A stretch of 64,000 nt of DNA from Chengkuizengella marina (GCF_009910845.1 NZ_SIJB01000029.1:175632-239631); one strand, 5' to 3'; positions 44,377 through 54,527 are shown, counted from the first letter of the stretch. The notes: generated from the sequence alone by a model not told the origin. A program made the numbers and translations.

Positions 44377-45783
44377 ATGGTAATTCATACGATAAACCCA
44401 GGCGAAACACTGTGGCAAATTGCAACATCTTATCGTGTACCGATGGCGAAAATAATTGAAATTAATAAATTACCAGATCCAAATAAATTAGTGGTCGGTC
44501 AATCCATAGTAATACCAACAGAAGATTTTGTTCACATTATTAAGCCAGGAGAAACATTATGGAAAATTGCTCAAAATTATGGGACATCAGTTCAAACGAT
44601 AGTACAGGCAAATCAAATTAGTGATCCTGCAAATATTTTTCCAGGGGGAAGGTTGTATATTCCAGCACCACGATATTATGTTAGACCTGGAGATACGTTG
44701 TGGCAAATTGCTCAGAATTATGGGATCTCATTACAAACATTAATAAGTGTAAACGATATTAAACCTCCATATGTTATATATCCAGGTATGATGTTAATCA
44801 TCCCCCGAAAAGAAAAACCTGCTGTTGATGTGAATGCATATATTTACAAACTAGGGGATGAGGCAATTCCAATCGTCAAAGAAGTTGGTGAATATATAAC
44901 TTATTTAACTCCTTCTGCTTATGTGATTAAAGAAGATGGGAGTCTTCAACAAATTGAGGATTCTCAAGCCATTGAGACTAGCCTTGAAGAAAATGTTGTA
45001 CCGATGATGTCGATTACAAATTTTACTGCAACAGATCCAGGGTCAGATCTTGCACATGATGTTCTAAATAATCAAGAATTACAAGAGAAATTGATAACAA
45101 ACATTTTAACGACGATGAAAGAGAAAGGGTATCAAGGTTTAAATGTAAATTTAGAAAATGTTCTCCCAGAAGACCGTGAGCCATATAATCAATTTCTTCA
45201 ACTTGTTGTAGATCGTTTACATCCAGAAGGTTATTTTGTTTCAAGTGCCTTAGTACCAAAAGTAGGTCCTAAAAATGATGCATATGATTATGAAGCACAT
45301 GGCAGAATTGCTGACTTTGTCATATTAATGACATATGAATGGGGTTACAGACTTGGACCTCCACAAGCTATCTCACCAATAGATCAAATTAAACGTGTTC
45401 TGGATTACGCAGTCACAGTTATACCTAGAGACAAAATATACTTTGGCTTTCAAATCTATGCACGAGATTGGTTGCTTCCTCATGTACAAGGTCAAGAGGC
45501 TGAAACATTTAGTTCTCAGGAAGCTATATTAAGGGCTATAAAGTACGGAGCAGATATTAAATACGATAATATAACTCAGTCGCCATATTATCGTTACAGA
45601 GATGAACAAGGCAGAATGCATGAGGTATGGTTTGAAGATGCGCGAAGTGCACAAGCCAAATTTGATACCGTAAAAGATTATAATTTAAAAGGAATTAGTT
45701 ATTGGGTTCTAGGTTATCCATTTCCACAGAATTGGGTATTGCTTGAAGACAATTTTACGGTTACAAAACAAACAGAAGAATAA
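44377..45783 (+). CDS. LysM-GH18 spore peptidoglycan hydrolase, SleL/YaaH-like
   Basis: A 468-residue enzyme. Three LysM domains (each with a GETLWQIA or GDTLWQIA core, residues about 1-140) bind glycan chains. A GH18 glucosaminidase domain follows (about 150-465) with the catalytic Glu in GLNVNLENVLPEDR, then ADFVILMTYEWGYRLGPP and GISYWVLGYPFPQN. This is the layout of the cortex-lytic N-acetylglucosaminidase SleL. No signal peptide is present, consistent with mother-cell synthesis. The ATG at 44377 behind GAGGAGGG is the true start. Confidence 0.9.
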   Translation: MVIHTINPGETLWQIATSYRVPMAKIIEINKLPDPNKLVVGQSIVIPTEDFVHIIKPGETLWKIAQNYGTSVQTIVQANQISDPANIFPGGRLYIPAPRYYVRPGDTLWQIAQNYGISLQTLISVNDIKPPYVIYPGMMLIIPRKEKPAVDVNAYIYKLGDEAIPIVKEVGEYITYLTPSAYVIKEDGSLQQIEDSQAIETSLEENVVPMMSITNFTATDPGSDLAHDVLNNQELQEKLITNILTTMKEKGYQGLNVNLENVLPEDREPYNQFLQLVVDRLHPEGYFVSSALVPKVGPKNDAYDYEAHGRIADFVILMTYEWGYRLGPPQAISPIDQIKRVLDYAVTVIPRDKIYFGFQIYARDWLLPHVQGQEAETFSSQEAILRAIKYGADIKYDNITQSPYYRYRDEQGRMHEVWFEDARSAQAKFDTVKDYNLKGISYWVLGYPFPQNWVLLEDNFTVTKQTEE

Positions 45784-45866
45784 AACATACTTCCATCACC
45801 CAGTTATGATAGGTATAAATTGACTGAAATTTCCCAAAATAAGTTTTAATTTTAAACTAAATAAGG

Positions 45867-45901
45867 TATAATTATTGTAACAGAGTTTCATCATGTGAAA
45901 C
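45867..45901 (+). promoter_or_regulatory. Promoter and palindromic operator of the IclR-family gene
   Basis: TATAAT at 45867-45872 follows a poor -35. Thirteen bases further lies the 17-bp palindrome GTTTCATCATGTGAAAC (45885-45901), near the transcription start and 23 bp before the ATG. The position suits autorepression. A near-identical palindrome precedes aconitase at 51649. Confidence 0.6.
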
Positions 45902-45924
45902 ACATATCAAGGGTGGTGTAATTT

Positions 45925-46668
45925 ATGGAACAAACAAAAAGTGGAACAGTTCGTGCAGTTGAACGAGCATTAGATATTTTGTTATGTTTTACAGATGAAA
46001 TTGATTTAGGTTTGACGGAAATAGCAGAAAAGACAGGATTACATAAAAGCACCGTTTTTCGTTTATTAGCTTCCTTAGAAGTGAAAGGGTTTGTGATTCG
46101 TGATTCTGTTACAGAGAAGTATAGATTAGGTTTTCGGATTTGGGAGTTATCTGCAAACTTATCACAATCTGATGATCCAGCAACGATTCTTTTACCAGAA
46201 ATGGAGCGATTAAGAGATATCTTAGGTGAAACCATTAGTTTATACATTCGTGATAATAATGAAAGAATTCGTATACAAGCAGTGCAAAGTAAACATTCTA
46301 TTAGAAGAGTTGCACCGATAGGTGCTAGATTACCATTGTATGTTGGTGCATCCAGTAAAATTTTAATTGCATTTGATAATATGGACACTCAAGAAAACAT
46401 GATCAAAGAATGGAGAGAACTAATAGACATCTCTGCTTATAAGGATCAAATAGCAGAAATTAGAAAGGTTGGATATGCCACAAGTATTGAAGAAAGGGAG
46501 CCTGGTGTCGCAGCTGTTTCAGTTCCCATCTTTAATAGTTCGCATCAATTGGTAGCTGCTTTATCCGTTTCAGGTCCGGTAAATCGTTTAACATTAGAAA
46601 ATATGAAAGAACATGCTGGGATTATGATTGAAACAGCAAATCGAATGGGGAAAATGATTAGACCCTAA
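45925..46668 (+). CDS. IclR-family transcriptional regulator
   Basis: A 247-residue regulator. The N-terminal winged helix reads VERALDILLCFTDEIDLGLT and HKSTVFRLLASLEVKGFV. The C-terminal effector domain contains GETISLYIRDNNERIRIQ, VGASSKILIAF and the conserved EREPGVAAVSVPIFN. Effectors of the family are usually small carbon acids or aromatic compounds; none can be assigned. It is followed by a terminator and then the O-acetylhomoserine sulfhydrylase gene. Confidence 0.92.
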   Translation: MEQTKSGTVRAVERALDILLCFTDEIDLGLTEIAEKTGLHKSTVFRLLASLEVKGFVIRDSVTEKYRLGFRIWELSANLSQSDDPATILLPEMERLRDILGETISLYIRDNNERIRIQAVQSKHSIRRVAPIGARLPLYVGASSKILIAFDNMDTQENMIKEWRELIDISAYKDQIAEIRKVGYATSIEEREPGVAAVSVPIFNSSHQLVAALSVSGPVNRLTLENMKEHAGIMIETANRMGKMIRP

Positions 46669-46706
46669 TGAAATAAAATTATAAAAGTCATATTTGTAAA
46701 CTGTAC

Positions 46707-46753
46707 CCGAATAAGGAGACATGGATTGAAGTGTTCTCATTATTCGGTTTTTT
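46707..46753 (+). terminator. Terminator after the IclR-family gene
   Basis: CCGAATAA/TTATTCGG closes a stem that continues imperfectly (GGAGACA with TGTTCTC) and is followed by six T. It separates the regulator from the sulfhydrylase gene. Confidence 0.8.
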
Positions 46754-46923
46754 ATGTGTAGAAGTGTAATTTAAAACACCTTCATTATGAAGTCCTTCCT
46801 ATTGAATATATGTAACATATAGTATAATATATATGTTGATAAATTATTTTATATATATTGGATATAAATGTATTTATTGAGTTTAATTAGTACATATTTT
46901 TGGAAATCATGGAGGGACAATTT

Positions 46924-48216
46924 ATGTCAGAAAAACGAAAGTTAGGTTTAGAAACGTTATCAGTACATGCAGGTCAAGAGATTGATCCAACTACGATGTC
47001 ATCCGCACTTCCAATCTATCAAACCGCTGCTTATGGATTTAAAGACACTGAACATGCTGCAAAACTTTTTGCGTTAGAGGAATTTGGGAATATTTACACT
47101 AGACTAAATAATCCAACCTCAGATGTTTTTGAGAAAAGAGTAGCTGAATTAGAAGGTGGTCAAGCAGCTTTAGCAACTTCTTCTGGTTTATCTGCAGTCA
47201 CTTATTCAATCTTTAATATAGCGGGTGCAGGGGATGAAATCGTATCTGGTTCAAGTTTGTATGGCGGCACTTATAATTTGTTTTCAACAGCTTTACCTAG
47301 GCTGGGTATTGACGTTAAGTTAATTGATCCTAATGATCCAGAAAACTTCCGTAGAGCAATTACGGATAAAACAAAAGCTTTATACGCAGAATCTTTAGGA
47401 AATCCTAGAGGTGATTTATTAGACATAGAAGCAGTTGCAAAAATTGCTCACGAACATAACCTTCCATTCATAGTTGATAATACGATTCCTAGCCCTTATT
47501 TATTACGTCCAATTGAACATGGTGCAGATATTGTTGTACATTCCGCTACTAAATTTATCGGTGGTCATGGTACTTCAATGGGAGGGATTATTGTTGATGG
47601 GGGTACTTTTGATTGGGAAGCTAGTGGAAAATTCCCTGGACTAACTGAACCAGATCCAAGTTATAATGGTGTTAGATATACAGAGGCCGTAGGTTCTATT
47701 GCATATATCGTTAAAGCACGTGCTCAATTGATGAGAGATATGGGGGCTTCAATTTCACCATTCAATTCTTTCTTACTAATGCAAGGATTAGAAACTTTAC
47801 ATTTACGTATGGAAAGACATAGTGAAAATGCGATGAAGATTGCAAGATTCTTAGAAAATCACGAATTTGTTGAAACGGTTAGTTATGTAGGTTTGGAAAG
47901 TCATCCTACACATCATCTAGTTAAGAAATATTTACCTAGTGGACAGGGGGCTGTGATGAATTTTGAGGTGAAAGGTGGGCTTGAAGCAGGAAAAAAATTA
48001 ATTAACTCTGTAGAGCTTTTCTCACATTTAGCCAATATTGGAGATTGTAAATCTTTAATTATTCATCCAGCAAGCACGACTCATGCCCAACTAAAAGGTG
48101 ATGATTTATTATCAGCTGGAGTAACTTCTGGAATGATTCGATTGTCTATTGGTACAGAGTTTATCGATGATTTAATTTATGATTTAGATCAAGCTTTACT
48201 TAAAAGTCAAAAATAA
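46924..48216 (+). CDS. O-acetylhomoserine sulfhydrylase (Cys/Met metabolism PLP enzyme)
   Basis: A 430-residue PLP enzyme that makes homocysteine from O-acetylhomoserine and sulfide. Family marks: LSVHAGQEIDPTT, YTRLNNPTSDVFEKRVAELEGG, and the PLP lysine in HSATKFIGGHGTSMGG; the ending (HPASTTHAQL, then VTSGMIRLSIGTE) is diagnostic of the long OAHS type. The ATG at 46924 lies behind GGAGGGAC; the frame extends 24 bp upstream. The 5' region has no SAM riboswitch or T-box that I can see. Confidence 0.92.
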   Translation: MSEKRKLGLETLSVHAGQEIDPTTMSSALPIYQTAAYGFKDTEHAAKLFALEEFGNIYTRLNNPTSDVFEKRVAELEGGQAALATSSGLSAVTYSIFNIAGAGDEIVSGSSLYGGTYNLFSTALPRLGIDVKLIDPNDPENFRRAITDKTKALYAESLGNPRGDLLDIEAVAKIAHEHNLPFIVDNTIPSPYLLRPIEHGADIVVHSATKFIGGHGTSMGGIIVDGGTFDWEASGKFPGLTEPDPSYNGVRYTEAVGSIAYIVKARAQLMRDMGASISPFNSFLLMQGLETLHLRMERHSENAMKIARFLENHEFVETVSYVGLESHPTHHLVKKYLPSGQGAVMNFEVKGGLEAGKKLINSVELFSHLANIGDCKSLIIHPASTTHAQLKGDDLLSAGVTSGMIRLSIGTEFIDDLIYDLDQALLKSQK

Positions 48217-48235
48217 ATTTTTCTTTTATATAACA

Positions 48236-48260
48236 AAACGCCCTAGTCGATAGGGCGTTT
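48236..48260 (+). terminator. Terminator after the sulfhydrylase gene
   Basis: AAACGCCCTA/TAGGGCGTTT with loop GTCGA, followed by ATTTTG. The mirrored A run means it could also end the leftward rraA transcript. Confidence 0.82.
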
Positions 48261-48314
48261 ATTTTGTTAGAAATATGGGCTAAACTAAGCAATTATAAAT
48301 AAATGTATATAGAA

Positions 48315-48794
48315 TTATAAGATCTTTCTAGGAGATACAATGATGCCATCTTCGTCAGCATATACATATTCACCTGGTACCCAAGTCATCTCACCAAATT
48401 TGAGTATGACATTCATTGTTCCCTTACCTTCTTTTTTACTTTTTAAAGGATTAGTACCTAGTGCTCTGATACCGAACTCTAACTTTGATAAATCTACTGA
48501 ATCACGTACACATCCATTAATTATAATACCGCTAAGTCCCCTAGATACGCCAATTTCACCTAAACGATCACCCATCAGAGCACATTTTTTTGATCCACCT
48601 CCATCCACTACTAAAACTGACCTTTCAGGAACCGTTTTCAAGGCTTCTTCAAGTAAAACATTATCTTCAAATATTTTTACTGTTGCAATAGGGCCAAAAA
48701 AAGCTTGCTTCTTACCAAATGAACGAAATTCTGTTTGGCATATTGATAATTCTTCCGCATATTCATCACATAAATCTGTTGTTTTGAAACCCAT
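48315..48794 (-). CDS. RraA family protein
   Basis: About 159 residues. FKTTDLCDEY at the N-terminus and GGGSKKCALMGDRLGEIG followed by GIIINGCVRDSVDL are the RraA hallmark. Family members include inhibitors of RNase E and metal-dependent 4-hydroxy-4-methyl-2-oxoglutarate/oxaloacetate lyases; which applies is unknown, though Bacillales have no classical RNase E. Two ATG codons are possible. The one at 48794 is 11 bp from AGGAGG, whereas the one at 48803 is only 2 bp away. It lies downstream of acnA beyond a terminator. Confidence 0.85.
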   Translation of the reverse strand: MGFKTTDLCDEYAEELSICQTEFRSFGKKQAFFGPIATVKIFEDNVLLEEALKTVPERSVLVVDGGGSKKCALMGDRLGEIGVSRGLSGIIINGCVRDSVDLSKLEFGIRALGTNPLKSKKEGKGTMNVILKFGEMTWVPGEYVYADEDGIIVSPRKIL

Positions 48795-48828
48795 TTGTTT
48801 CATTTCCTCCTTACGTATAAGTTAAAAA

Positions 48829-48861
48829 AACGTCCTAATTGATGCAATCTCTTAGGACGTT
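48829..48861 (-). terminator. Terminator of the aconitase gene
   Basis: On the minus strand AACGTCCTAA pairs with TTAGGACGTT around a 13-nt loop, followed by seven T. It lies 50 bp after the acnA stop and just before rraA. Confidence 0.85.
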
Positions 48862-48911
48862 TGTATTAAACTGATTCAATTATTAAATTAATGGTTGCTG
48901 GGTATTAAATG

Positions 48912-51623
48912 TTAATTCATTAATTGGCGAAGTACAGTTTGTAAAATTCCGCCATTACGGTAATAATCTACATCGACCATACTGTCTAAACGACTAATCG
49001 TATTGAATTCAAACTTTGTACCATCTTCACGAGTCGCTTCAACTTTAACGATTTGCCCTGGTTTAACATCATTGTTTAGACCAACGAAGTTAAATGTTTC
49101 TTTTCCAGTAATACCAAGGGACTTCCAGCTTTGTCCTGCTTCAAACTGAAGTGGTAATACACCCATACCGACTAGGTTGCTTCGATGAATTCTTTCAAAG
49201 CTTTCAGCAACAACTGCGTGAACACCTAACAAGTTACTTCCTTTTGCTGCCCAGTCACGTGAACTTCCAGTACCATATTCTTTTCCTGCAAATACTACAA
49301 GTGGTGTAGCCGCTTCTTTATATTTCATTGCCGCATCATAAATTGGCATCACTTCATTTGTTGGCAAGTAAGTTGTGACTCCACCCTCTGTACCAGGAGC
49401 AAGTTGGTTACGGATACGAATGTTTGCAAATGTACCACGCATCATGACTTCATGATTTCCACGTCTAGATCCATAAGAGTTAAAATCTTTACGTTCAACA
49501 CCATTATCTGTTAAATATTTTTCAGCTGGACTGCCCATAGCGATATTTCCAGCAGGGGAGATGTGGTCTGTAGTTACTGAATCACCCATAAGTGCTAATG
49601 TTTTTGCATCATTAATATCTGCGATATCACCAACTTCAGGAGTTAAACCTTCAAAAAATGGTGGATTTTGAATATAAGTAGACTTCTCATCCCACTCATA
49701 TAATTTACCTTCAGGAACAGGAATATCATTCCAACGTTGATTAGCACGGAATACATCTTGATATTTATCACGGAATAGTTCAGGGCTCATCGCTTGATTA
49801 ACAGTATCTATTACTTCTTGATTAGAAGGCCAAATATCTTTTAGGTATACTGCATTATTATTTTCATCATGTCCAATGGGTTCTGTAGTTAAGTCAATAT
49901 CAGTTGTACCTGCTAAGGCATACGCAACAACTAATGGAGGTGACGCAAGATAGTTAGCTTTTACTTGAGCATGAACACGTCCTTCAAAGTTACGGTTACC
50001 ACTTAATACAGAACATACTGTTAAATCATTGTCTGCAATCGCTTTGGAAACTTCATCTGGAAGTGGACCGCTATTACCAATACATGTCGTACAACCGTAT
50101 CCTGCTACATAGAATCCAAGCTCTTCTAAAGAGTCAAGTAAGTTCGCTTTTTTAAGATACTCAGTAACAACTAAAGATCCAGGAGCTAGACTTGTTTTTA
50201 CATAAGCAGGTACTTTTAGCCCTTTTTCAACTGCTTTTTTAGCTAATAAGCCGGCACCTAGCATAACACTTGGGTTAGAAGTATTTGTACAGCTTGTAAT
50301 CGCAGCAATAACAACAGAACCAGTAGTTAGAGTAGTCGTTTCTCCATTTGGATGTTTTACTTCTACAGATTCTTTGATTTTGTCTTCGGAAATTCCTAAA
50401 CCGCCTTGATCAACTGGCTTACGTACAACTTCGTTAAACTTTTGTTTCATTTCTGTTAGTTCTACACGGTCCTGTGGACGTTTTGGTCCAGAAAGGCTGG
50501 GAACTACAGTAGATATATCTAGTTCAATTGTATCTGTAAATACTGGATCTGGAGTATCATCCGTACGGAATAATCCTTGTGTTTTATAATACTGTTCAAC
50601 TAGTGCAATTTGCTCTTCACTACGTCCAGTTCCTCTTAAATAGTTTAATGTTTCATTATCTACTGGGAAGAAACCAACAGTTGCTCCATATTCAGGAGCC
50701 ATATTTGCTACTGTAGCACGATCAGCTAAGCTAATGTTGCTTAATCCAGAACCATAGAATTCAACGAATTTACCAACAACACCTTTTTTACGTAGTGTTT
50801 CTGTAATGGTTAGTGCAAGGTCAGTTGCCGTAGCGCCTTCCGCTAAACTTCCAGTTAATTTAAAGCCAATTACATCAGGAGTCACTGAATATAATGGCTG
50901 TCCAAGCATTCCTGCTTCAGCTTCAATCCCACCTACACCATAACCAACAACACCTAAACCGTTGATCATGGTAGTATGTGAATCTGTACCCACAAGTGAG
51001 TCAGGGAATACTTCTGTTACCCCATTTACTTCTTTTGTAGCTGCAACGGAAGCTAAGTACTCAAGGTTAACCTGATGAACAATCCCAGTTGCTGGTGGAA
51101 CCGCACGGAAATTATCAAATGCAGTTTGTGCCCAACGTAAGAAGCGGTATCTTTCTTCGTTGCGTTCAAATTCTACATTCATATTGTATTCCAATGCATT
51201 TTCAGAACCAAAAGCATCGATCATAACAGAGTGATCGATAACTAAATCTACTGGGGCAAGTGGATTGATTTTATCTGGATCTCCACCTGCTTTGGCAACT
51301 GTATCACGCATAGCTGCTAAGTCAACAACTACAGGTACACCTGTGAAGTCTTGAAGAACGATTCTAGCAGGAACAAAAGGAATTTCTTGTTTGTTTTGTC
51401 CCTTATTTTCTGCCCAGTTAGCAATTTGGTTTACATGTCCTTCTGTAATCGCACGACCATCAAATTTACGGACTGCTGCTTCTAATAATACTTTAATGGA
51501 AAATGGAAGCTTTGAGATATTTCCTACATTCGCTTTATCTAACTCAGGTAAAGAATAATAAGTATATGACTTATCTCCTATAGTTAGTTGAGTGCGAACG
51601 TTAAATTGATCTTTGTTAGTCAT
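48912..51623 (-). CDS. acnA: Aconitate hydratase A
   Basis: TCA-cycle isomerase of citrate and isocitrate, 903 residues, the AcnA/IRP1 type (CitB in Bacillus). [4Fe-4S] ligands are in [15 protein letters not shown] and [12 protein letters not shown]. Other marks: [27 protein letters not shown] and [18 protein letters not shown] with catalytic Ser/Arg. ATG at 51623, seven bases after AGGAGG, is preferred over an adjacent in-frame TTG. A 17-bp palindrome sits 26 bp upstream of the start and resembles that at the IclR gene. Confidence 0.96.
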   Translation of the reverse strand: MTNKDQFNVRTQLTIGDKSYTYYSLPELDKANVGNISKLPFSIKVLLEAAVRKFDGRAITEGHVNQIANWAENKGQNKQEIPFVPARIVLQDFTGVPVVVDLAAMRDTVAKAGGDPDKINPLAPVDLVIDHSVMIDAFGSENALEYNMNVEFERNEERYRFLRWAQTAFDNFRAVPPATGIVHQVNLEYLASVAATKEVNGVTEVFPDSLVGTDSHTTMINGLGVVGYGVGGIEAEAGMLGQPLYSVTPDVIGFKLTGSLAEGATATDLALTITETLRKKGVVGKFVEFYGSGLSNISLADRATVANMAPEYGATVGFFPVDNETLNYLRGTGRSEEQIALVEQYYKTQGLFRTDDTPDPVFTDTIELDISTVVPSLSGPKRPQDRVELTEMKQKFNEVVRKPVDQGGLGISEDKIKESVEVKHPNGETTTLTTGSVVIAAITSCTNTSNPSVMLGAGLLAKKAVEKGLKVPAYVKTSLAPGSLVVTEYLKKANLLDSLEELGFYVAGYGCTTCIGNSGPLPDEVSKAIADNDLTVCSVLSGNRNFEGRVHAQVKANYLASPPLVVAYALAGTTDIDLTTEPIGHDENNNAVYLKDIWPSNQEVIDTVNQAMSPELFRDKYQDVFRANQRWNDIPVPEGKLYEWDEKSTYIQNPPFFEGLTPEVGDIADINDAKTLALMGDSVTTDHISPAGNIAMGSPAEKYLTDNGVERKDFNSYGSRRGNHEVMMRGTFANIRIRNQLAPGTEGGVTTYLPTNEVMPIYDAAMKYKEAATPLVVFAGKEYGTGSSRDWAAKGSNLLGVHAVVAESFERIHRSNLVGMGVLPLQFEAGQSWKSLGITGKETFNFVGLNNDVKPGQIVKVEATREDGTKFEFNTISRLDSMVDVDYYRNGGILQTVLRQLMN

Positions 51624-51648
51624 CAAATTTCCTCCTTAAATGTTCATA

Positions 51649-51665
51649 GTTTCATCTAATGAAAC
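51649..51665 (-). promoter_or_regulatory. Palindromic operator-like site upstream of acnA
   Basis: GTTTCATCTAATGAAAC: arms GTTTCA/TGAAAC with five central bases, the same arms and spacing as at the IclR-family gene. These were the only two copies I found in the window. It would lie close to the acnA transcription start or in the 5' leader. Confidence 0.5.
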
Positions 51666-51845
51666 TTAATTTCAAAAATATCTTTAATTTAAGTATAGCG
51701 GTTTAATAGCAGGACGTAAAGATTTTTTTCATGTGATAAGCTATAAAAACATATAGTATATACAGCGCTGGTTCTCTGAGGTAATATGCTTTAAAAAGGA
51801 ACTTTTTGAACAATCTTTATAATACAATGTGATGGAGGGACACTT

Positions 51846-52850
51846 ATGAGCTCACATTGGAGAGCAACATTAAATGAATATGTAAGAATGTATAACCAAT
51901 TTGAAAGTCGTTGTTCCATAGATCCGTTACTTCCTCTATTATTGGACGAACAATACAAGGATATGCAATACAAAAGATTATACAGAATTCAGGACAAAAA
52001 GTTTAACCTACAAAAAAACGAAACAAGAATGAAAATAATCAAATTACAGAGCGGGTATGATCGTACAGAAGTGGACATTCTACTTAAACGATTTTTTTTA
52101 TATGAAGGTAACTATAAAAAATATGAGGAGGAGAGGATAGAGCAACAACACATTATTCTAAAGAAGCAAAGAGGGAAATGGATGATTGAGAAAATTGATA
52201 TTCCTGTTCCTGAACGTAAGTATTGTAAAAACCCACCAGTAACTTCATCAAATCCTCACATAAATAATCAAACCAGCTTATTTCCATATGATAAACACTC
52301 TGTACCATTTATTAATGAGCAAATATTTAATAGATCTTCAAAGAAAAGTTATCGTTACCTACGTTCAAAGGTGAAAGAATATGCAGATGTTTGGTGGGAA
52401 AATCCCAATCCAGATTTTCGATCGTTTAACGATGATTGTACTAATTTTGTCTCACAATGTATCTATGCAGGCGGTGCTTCAATGAATTATACTAAGAGTA
52501 GGGCTTCAGGATGGTGGTATAATTCAGCTAGAGAAAAAGATGGTTGGAGTTTTAGTTGGACCGTATCTCAATGCTTGAAAAATTATTTAATATCTAATCG
52601 AAATGGACTTCGGGCTGAAACAGTGGAAGATCCAAGACAATTGCAGATTGGTGACGTTATCTTTTATGATTGGGACGGAGATTCAAAATTTCAACATAGT
52701 GCAATAGTGACAGACAAAGATGATAATGGCATGCCACTCGTTAATGCAAGAACGGTAAATAGCAAACACAGATATTGGGATTATAAAGATTCATATGCTT
52801 GGTCTGAAAGAACAAAGTATAGCTTCTGCCATATTTACGATACAATTTAA
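51846..52850 (+). CDS. Amidase_6 domain protein (NlpC/P60-like putative amidase)
   Basis: A 334-residue protein. The first 110 residues form a charged, poorly conserved region; residues about 165-330 are the amidase_6 domain: YADVWWENPNPDFRSF, the Cys active site in NDCTNFVSQCIYAGG, GWWYN, GDVIFYDWDGD and the His in FQHSAIVTDK. Family members are thought to cleave peptide amides, perhaps in peptidoglycan. No signal peptide is visible, so it may act in the cytosol or reach spores. The start follows GATGGAGGGAC. Confidence 0.85.
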   Translation: MSSHWRATLNEYVRMYNQFESRCSIDPLLPLLLDEQYKDMQYKRLYRIQDKKFNLQKNETRMKIIKLQSGYDRTEVDILLKRFFLYEGNYKKYEEERIEQQHIILKKQRGKWMIEKIDIPVPERKYCKNPPVTSSNPHINNQTSLFPYDKHSVPFINEQIFNRSSKKSYRYLRSKVKEYADVWWENPNPDFRSFNDDCTNFVSQCIYAGGASMNYTKSRASGWWYNSAREKDGWSFSWTVSQCLKNYLISNRNGLRAETVEDPRQLQIGDVIFYDWDGDSKFQHSAIVTDKDDNGMPLVNARTVNSKHRYWDYKDSYAWSERTKYSFCHIYDTI

Positions 52851-52982
52851 AAAACTAATACTAATAATTTGCTGGTTAAGATGATCGAAGTGACTGGTTT
52901 TAGTCTAGATCATTTTCAAACTGGAAGGAATAGAAGTAATCATTTTGTTATTGAAAATATTATTTACTTGGAGGACGACTAA

Positions 52983-54140
52983 ATGGGGGAGAAAATTAAA
53001 GTTGGCTTAATATATGGAGGGAAATCTGGTGAACATGCTGTTTCTTTGGAAACAGCTTTTGCAGTACTTCAGTCATTTGACTATTCAAAATATGATGTTT
53101 TACCTATATATATTACAGAAAAGGGAAGTTGGAGAAAAGGTCCCTATTTAAAAGCTCCTGTTGAGAATAAAAAACTATTATTGTTAGAAGATGATAAAAA
53201 GGATGCAAAAGCATCGTCTGATAAAGCAGTAATATCTTCAATGCCCTCACTTTCTACCTCACAGCAACTGAATGACATATTTGAATTTCATTCTGATGAA
53301 AATTCAAAAGGTATGAATGCAGTGGATGTAATTTTTCCTTTGTTACACGGCACAAACGGTGAAGATGGTACGATTCAAGGGATGTTTGAAATGGCGAATA
53401 CTCCATATGTAGGTGCTGGGGTTTTATCCTCTGCTATGGGTATGGATAAAACAGTAATGAAAAAGATTTTCGCTCATGAGGGTCTCCCACAATGTATTTA
53501 TCGTTATTTTACAAAACATCAATGGAAAAAAGATCAGTCTTATTATCTTATGGATGTTGAAATATCAATAGGTTATCCTTGTTTTGTGAAACCAGCTAAT
53601 TTAGGTTCTAGTGTTGGCATATCCAAAGCAAATGAACGTGAACAGTTAATTAAAGCAATTCAAGAAGCTTTTAAATATGATCATAAGGTCATTGTTGAAG
53701 AATTTATAGAAGCACGTGAAATTGAAGTGGGTGTGATCGGTAATGAAGAACCGGAAGTTTCTGTACTAGGAGAAATTAAATCTTCCAATGATTTTTACGA
53801 CTATAAAGCAAAGTATGTGGATGGAGAATCTATCATGACCATTCCTGCAGAAGTTGATTCGGATACTGCAGAGTTTATACAAAAATTAGCGATTAAAGCT
53901 TTTCAATCTATTGAAGGAACGGGTCTGTCTCGTGTAGATTTTTTTATAGATAAATCTGATAACAAAGTATTCATAAATGAAATTAATACGATGCCTGGAT
54001 TCACACCGTTTAGCATGTTCCCGTTATTATGGAAACATACAGGTGTTCCATATCAGGAACTATTGGATCGTTTGATTGATTTGGCCATTCTTAGATATAA
54101 TGAAAAACAAGAACTACAATATGGATTTGATGTAGAATAA
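52983..54140 (+). CDS. ddl: D-alanine--D-alanine ligase (probable housekeeping copy)
   Basis: A 385-residue ATP-grasp ligase making D-Ala-D-Ala. GGKSGEHAVSLET, HGTNGEDGTIQGMFEM, GSSVGISKA, the omega loop YDYKAKYVDGES with its Tyr, LSRVDFFID and NEINTMPGFTPFSMFP are all in place. The extra segment at residues 55-100 (KKDAKASSDKAV) is longer than in many Ddl proteins. The omega loop reads YKAKY here against YEDKY in the cassette copy. No murF is adjacent. The start follows GGAGGACGACTAA. Confidence 0.93.
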   Translation: MGEKIKVGLIYGGKSGEHAVSLETAFAVLQSFDYSKYDVLPIYITEKGSWRKGPYLKAPVENKKLLLLEDDKKDAKASSDKAVISSMPSLSTSQQLNDIFEFHSDENSKGMNAVDVIFPLLHGTNGEDGTIQGMFEMANTPYVGAGVLSSAMGMDKTVMKKIFAHEGLPQCIYRYFTKHQWKKDQSYYLMDVEISIGYPCFVKPANLGSSVGISKANEREQLIKAIQEAFKYDHKVIVEEFIEAREIEVGVIGNEEPEVSVLGEIKSSNDFYDYKAKYVDGESIMTIPAEVDSDTAEFIQKLAIKAFQSIEGTGLSRVDFFIDKSDNKVFINEINTMPGFTPFSMFPLLWKHTGVPYQELLDRLIDLAILRYNEKQELQYGFDVE

Positions 54141-54209
54141 TCTCAGGAGTCTTCCGATAAACTTCGAAGTCATCTCGTTACTTTTGTAGGTATAAAGGGG
54201 TGGGGATCT

Positions 54210-54527
54210 ATGGGTTTTCAATCAGAATTTAATTCAGTGTGTAAATTTAAATCTGAACAAGAGCTTCATGACTTATTAGAATACGGGAAAACGGCAATGG
54301 TTAAAAGAGGTTTTCGAGTGTATCCAACAGGTCAAAAAGCGATCGCTTATACACCGAATAACGAAGCAGTAGCCATTGTGAAAATTACTGCTTCTATTGC
54401 AGAAATTACCTTTCAAGGTGAAGAATTAACGAAAGTGGAAATGGATTTAGTTCGAAAGTTAACAGAACATGAGGCAAAAATTCAGACAGATTTAGCCTAT
54501 GAAATGTTCTTCAAAGATAATACTTAG
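54210..54527 (+). CDS. DUF2584-like small protein
   Basis: A 105-residue protein beginning MGFQSEFNSVCKF, with GFRVYPTGQKAIAYTPNNEA and AIVKITASIAEITFQGEEL. The MG-x-EFN start and GYRVYP-like core resemble DUF2584 of Bacillales as I recall it, a beta-rich protein of unknown function. The start ATG follows AAAGGGGTGGGGA. It ends before a terminator and may share a transcript with ddl 69 bp upstream. Confidence 0.6.
   Translation: MGFQSEFNSVCKFKSEQELHDLLEYGKTAMVKRGFRVYPTGQKAIAYTPNNEAVAIVKITASIAEITFQGEELTKVEMDLVRKLTEHEAKIQTDLAYEMFFKDNT

Noticed and set aside
46669..46923. SAM riboswitch or T-box before the O-acetylhomoserine sulfhydrylase gene
   Set aside because: After the regulator's terminator I found no S-box core, T-box sequence or second terminator. 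A small TTCATTATGAA palindrome near 46783 did not match the GTTTCA-N5-TGAAAC sites.
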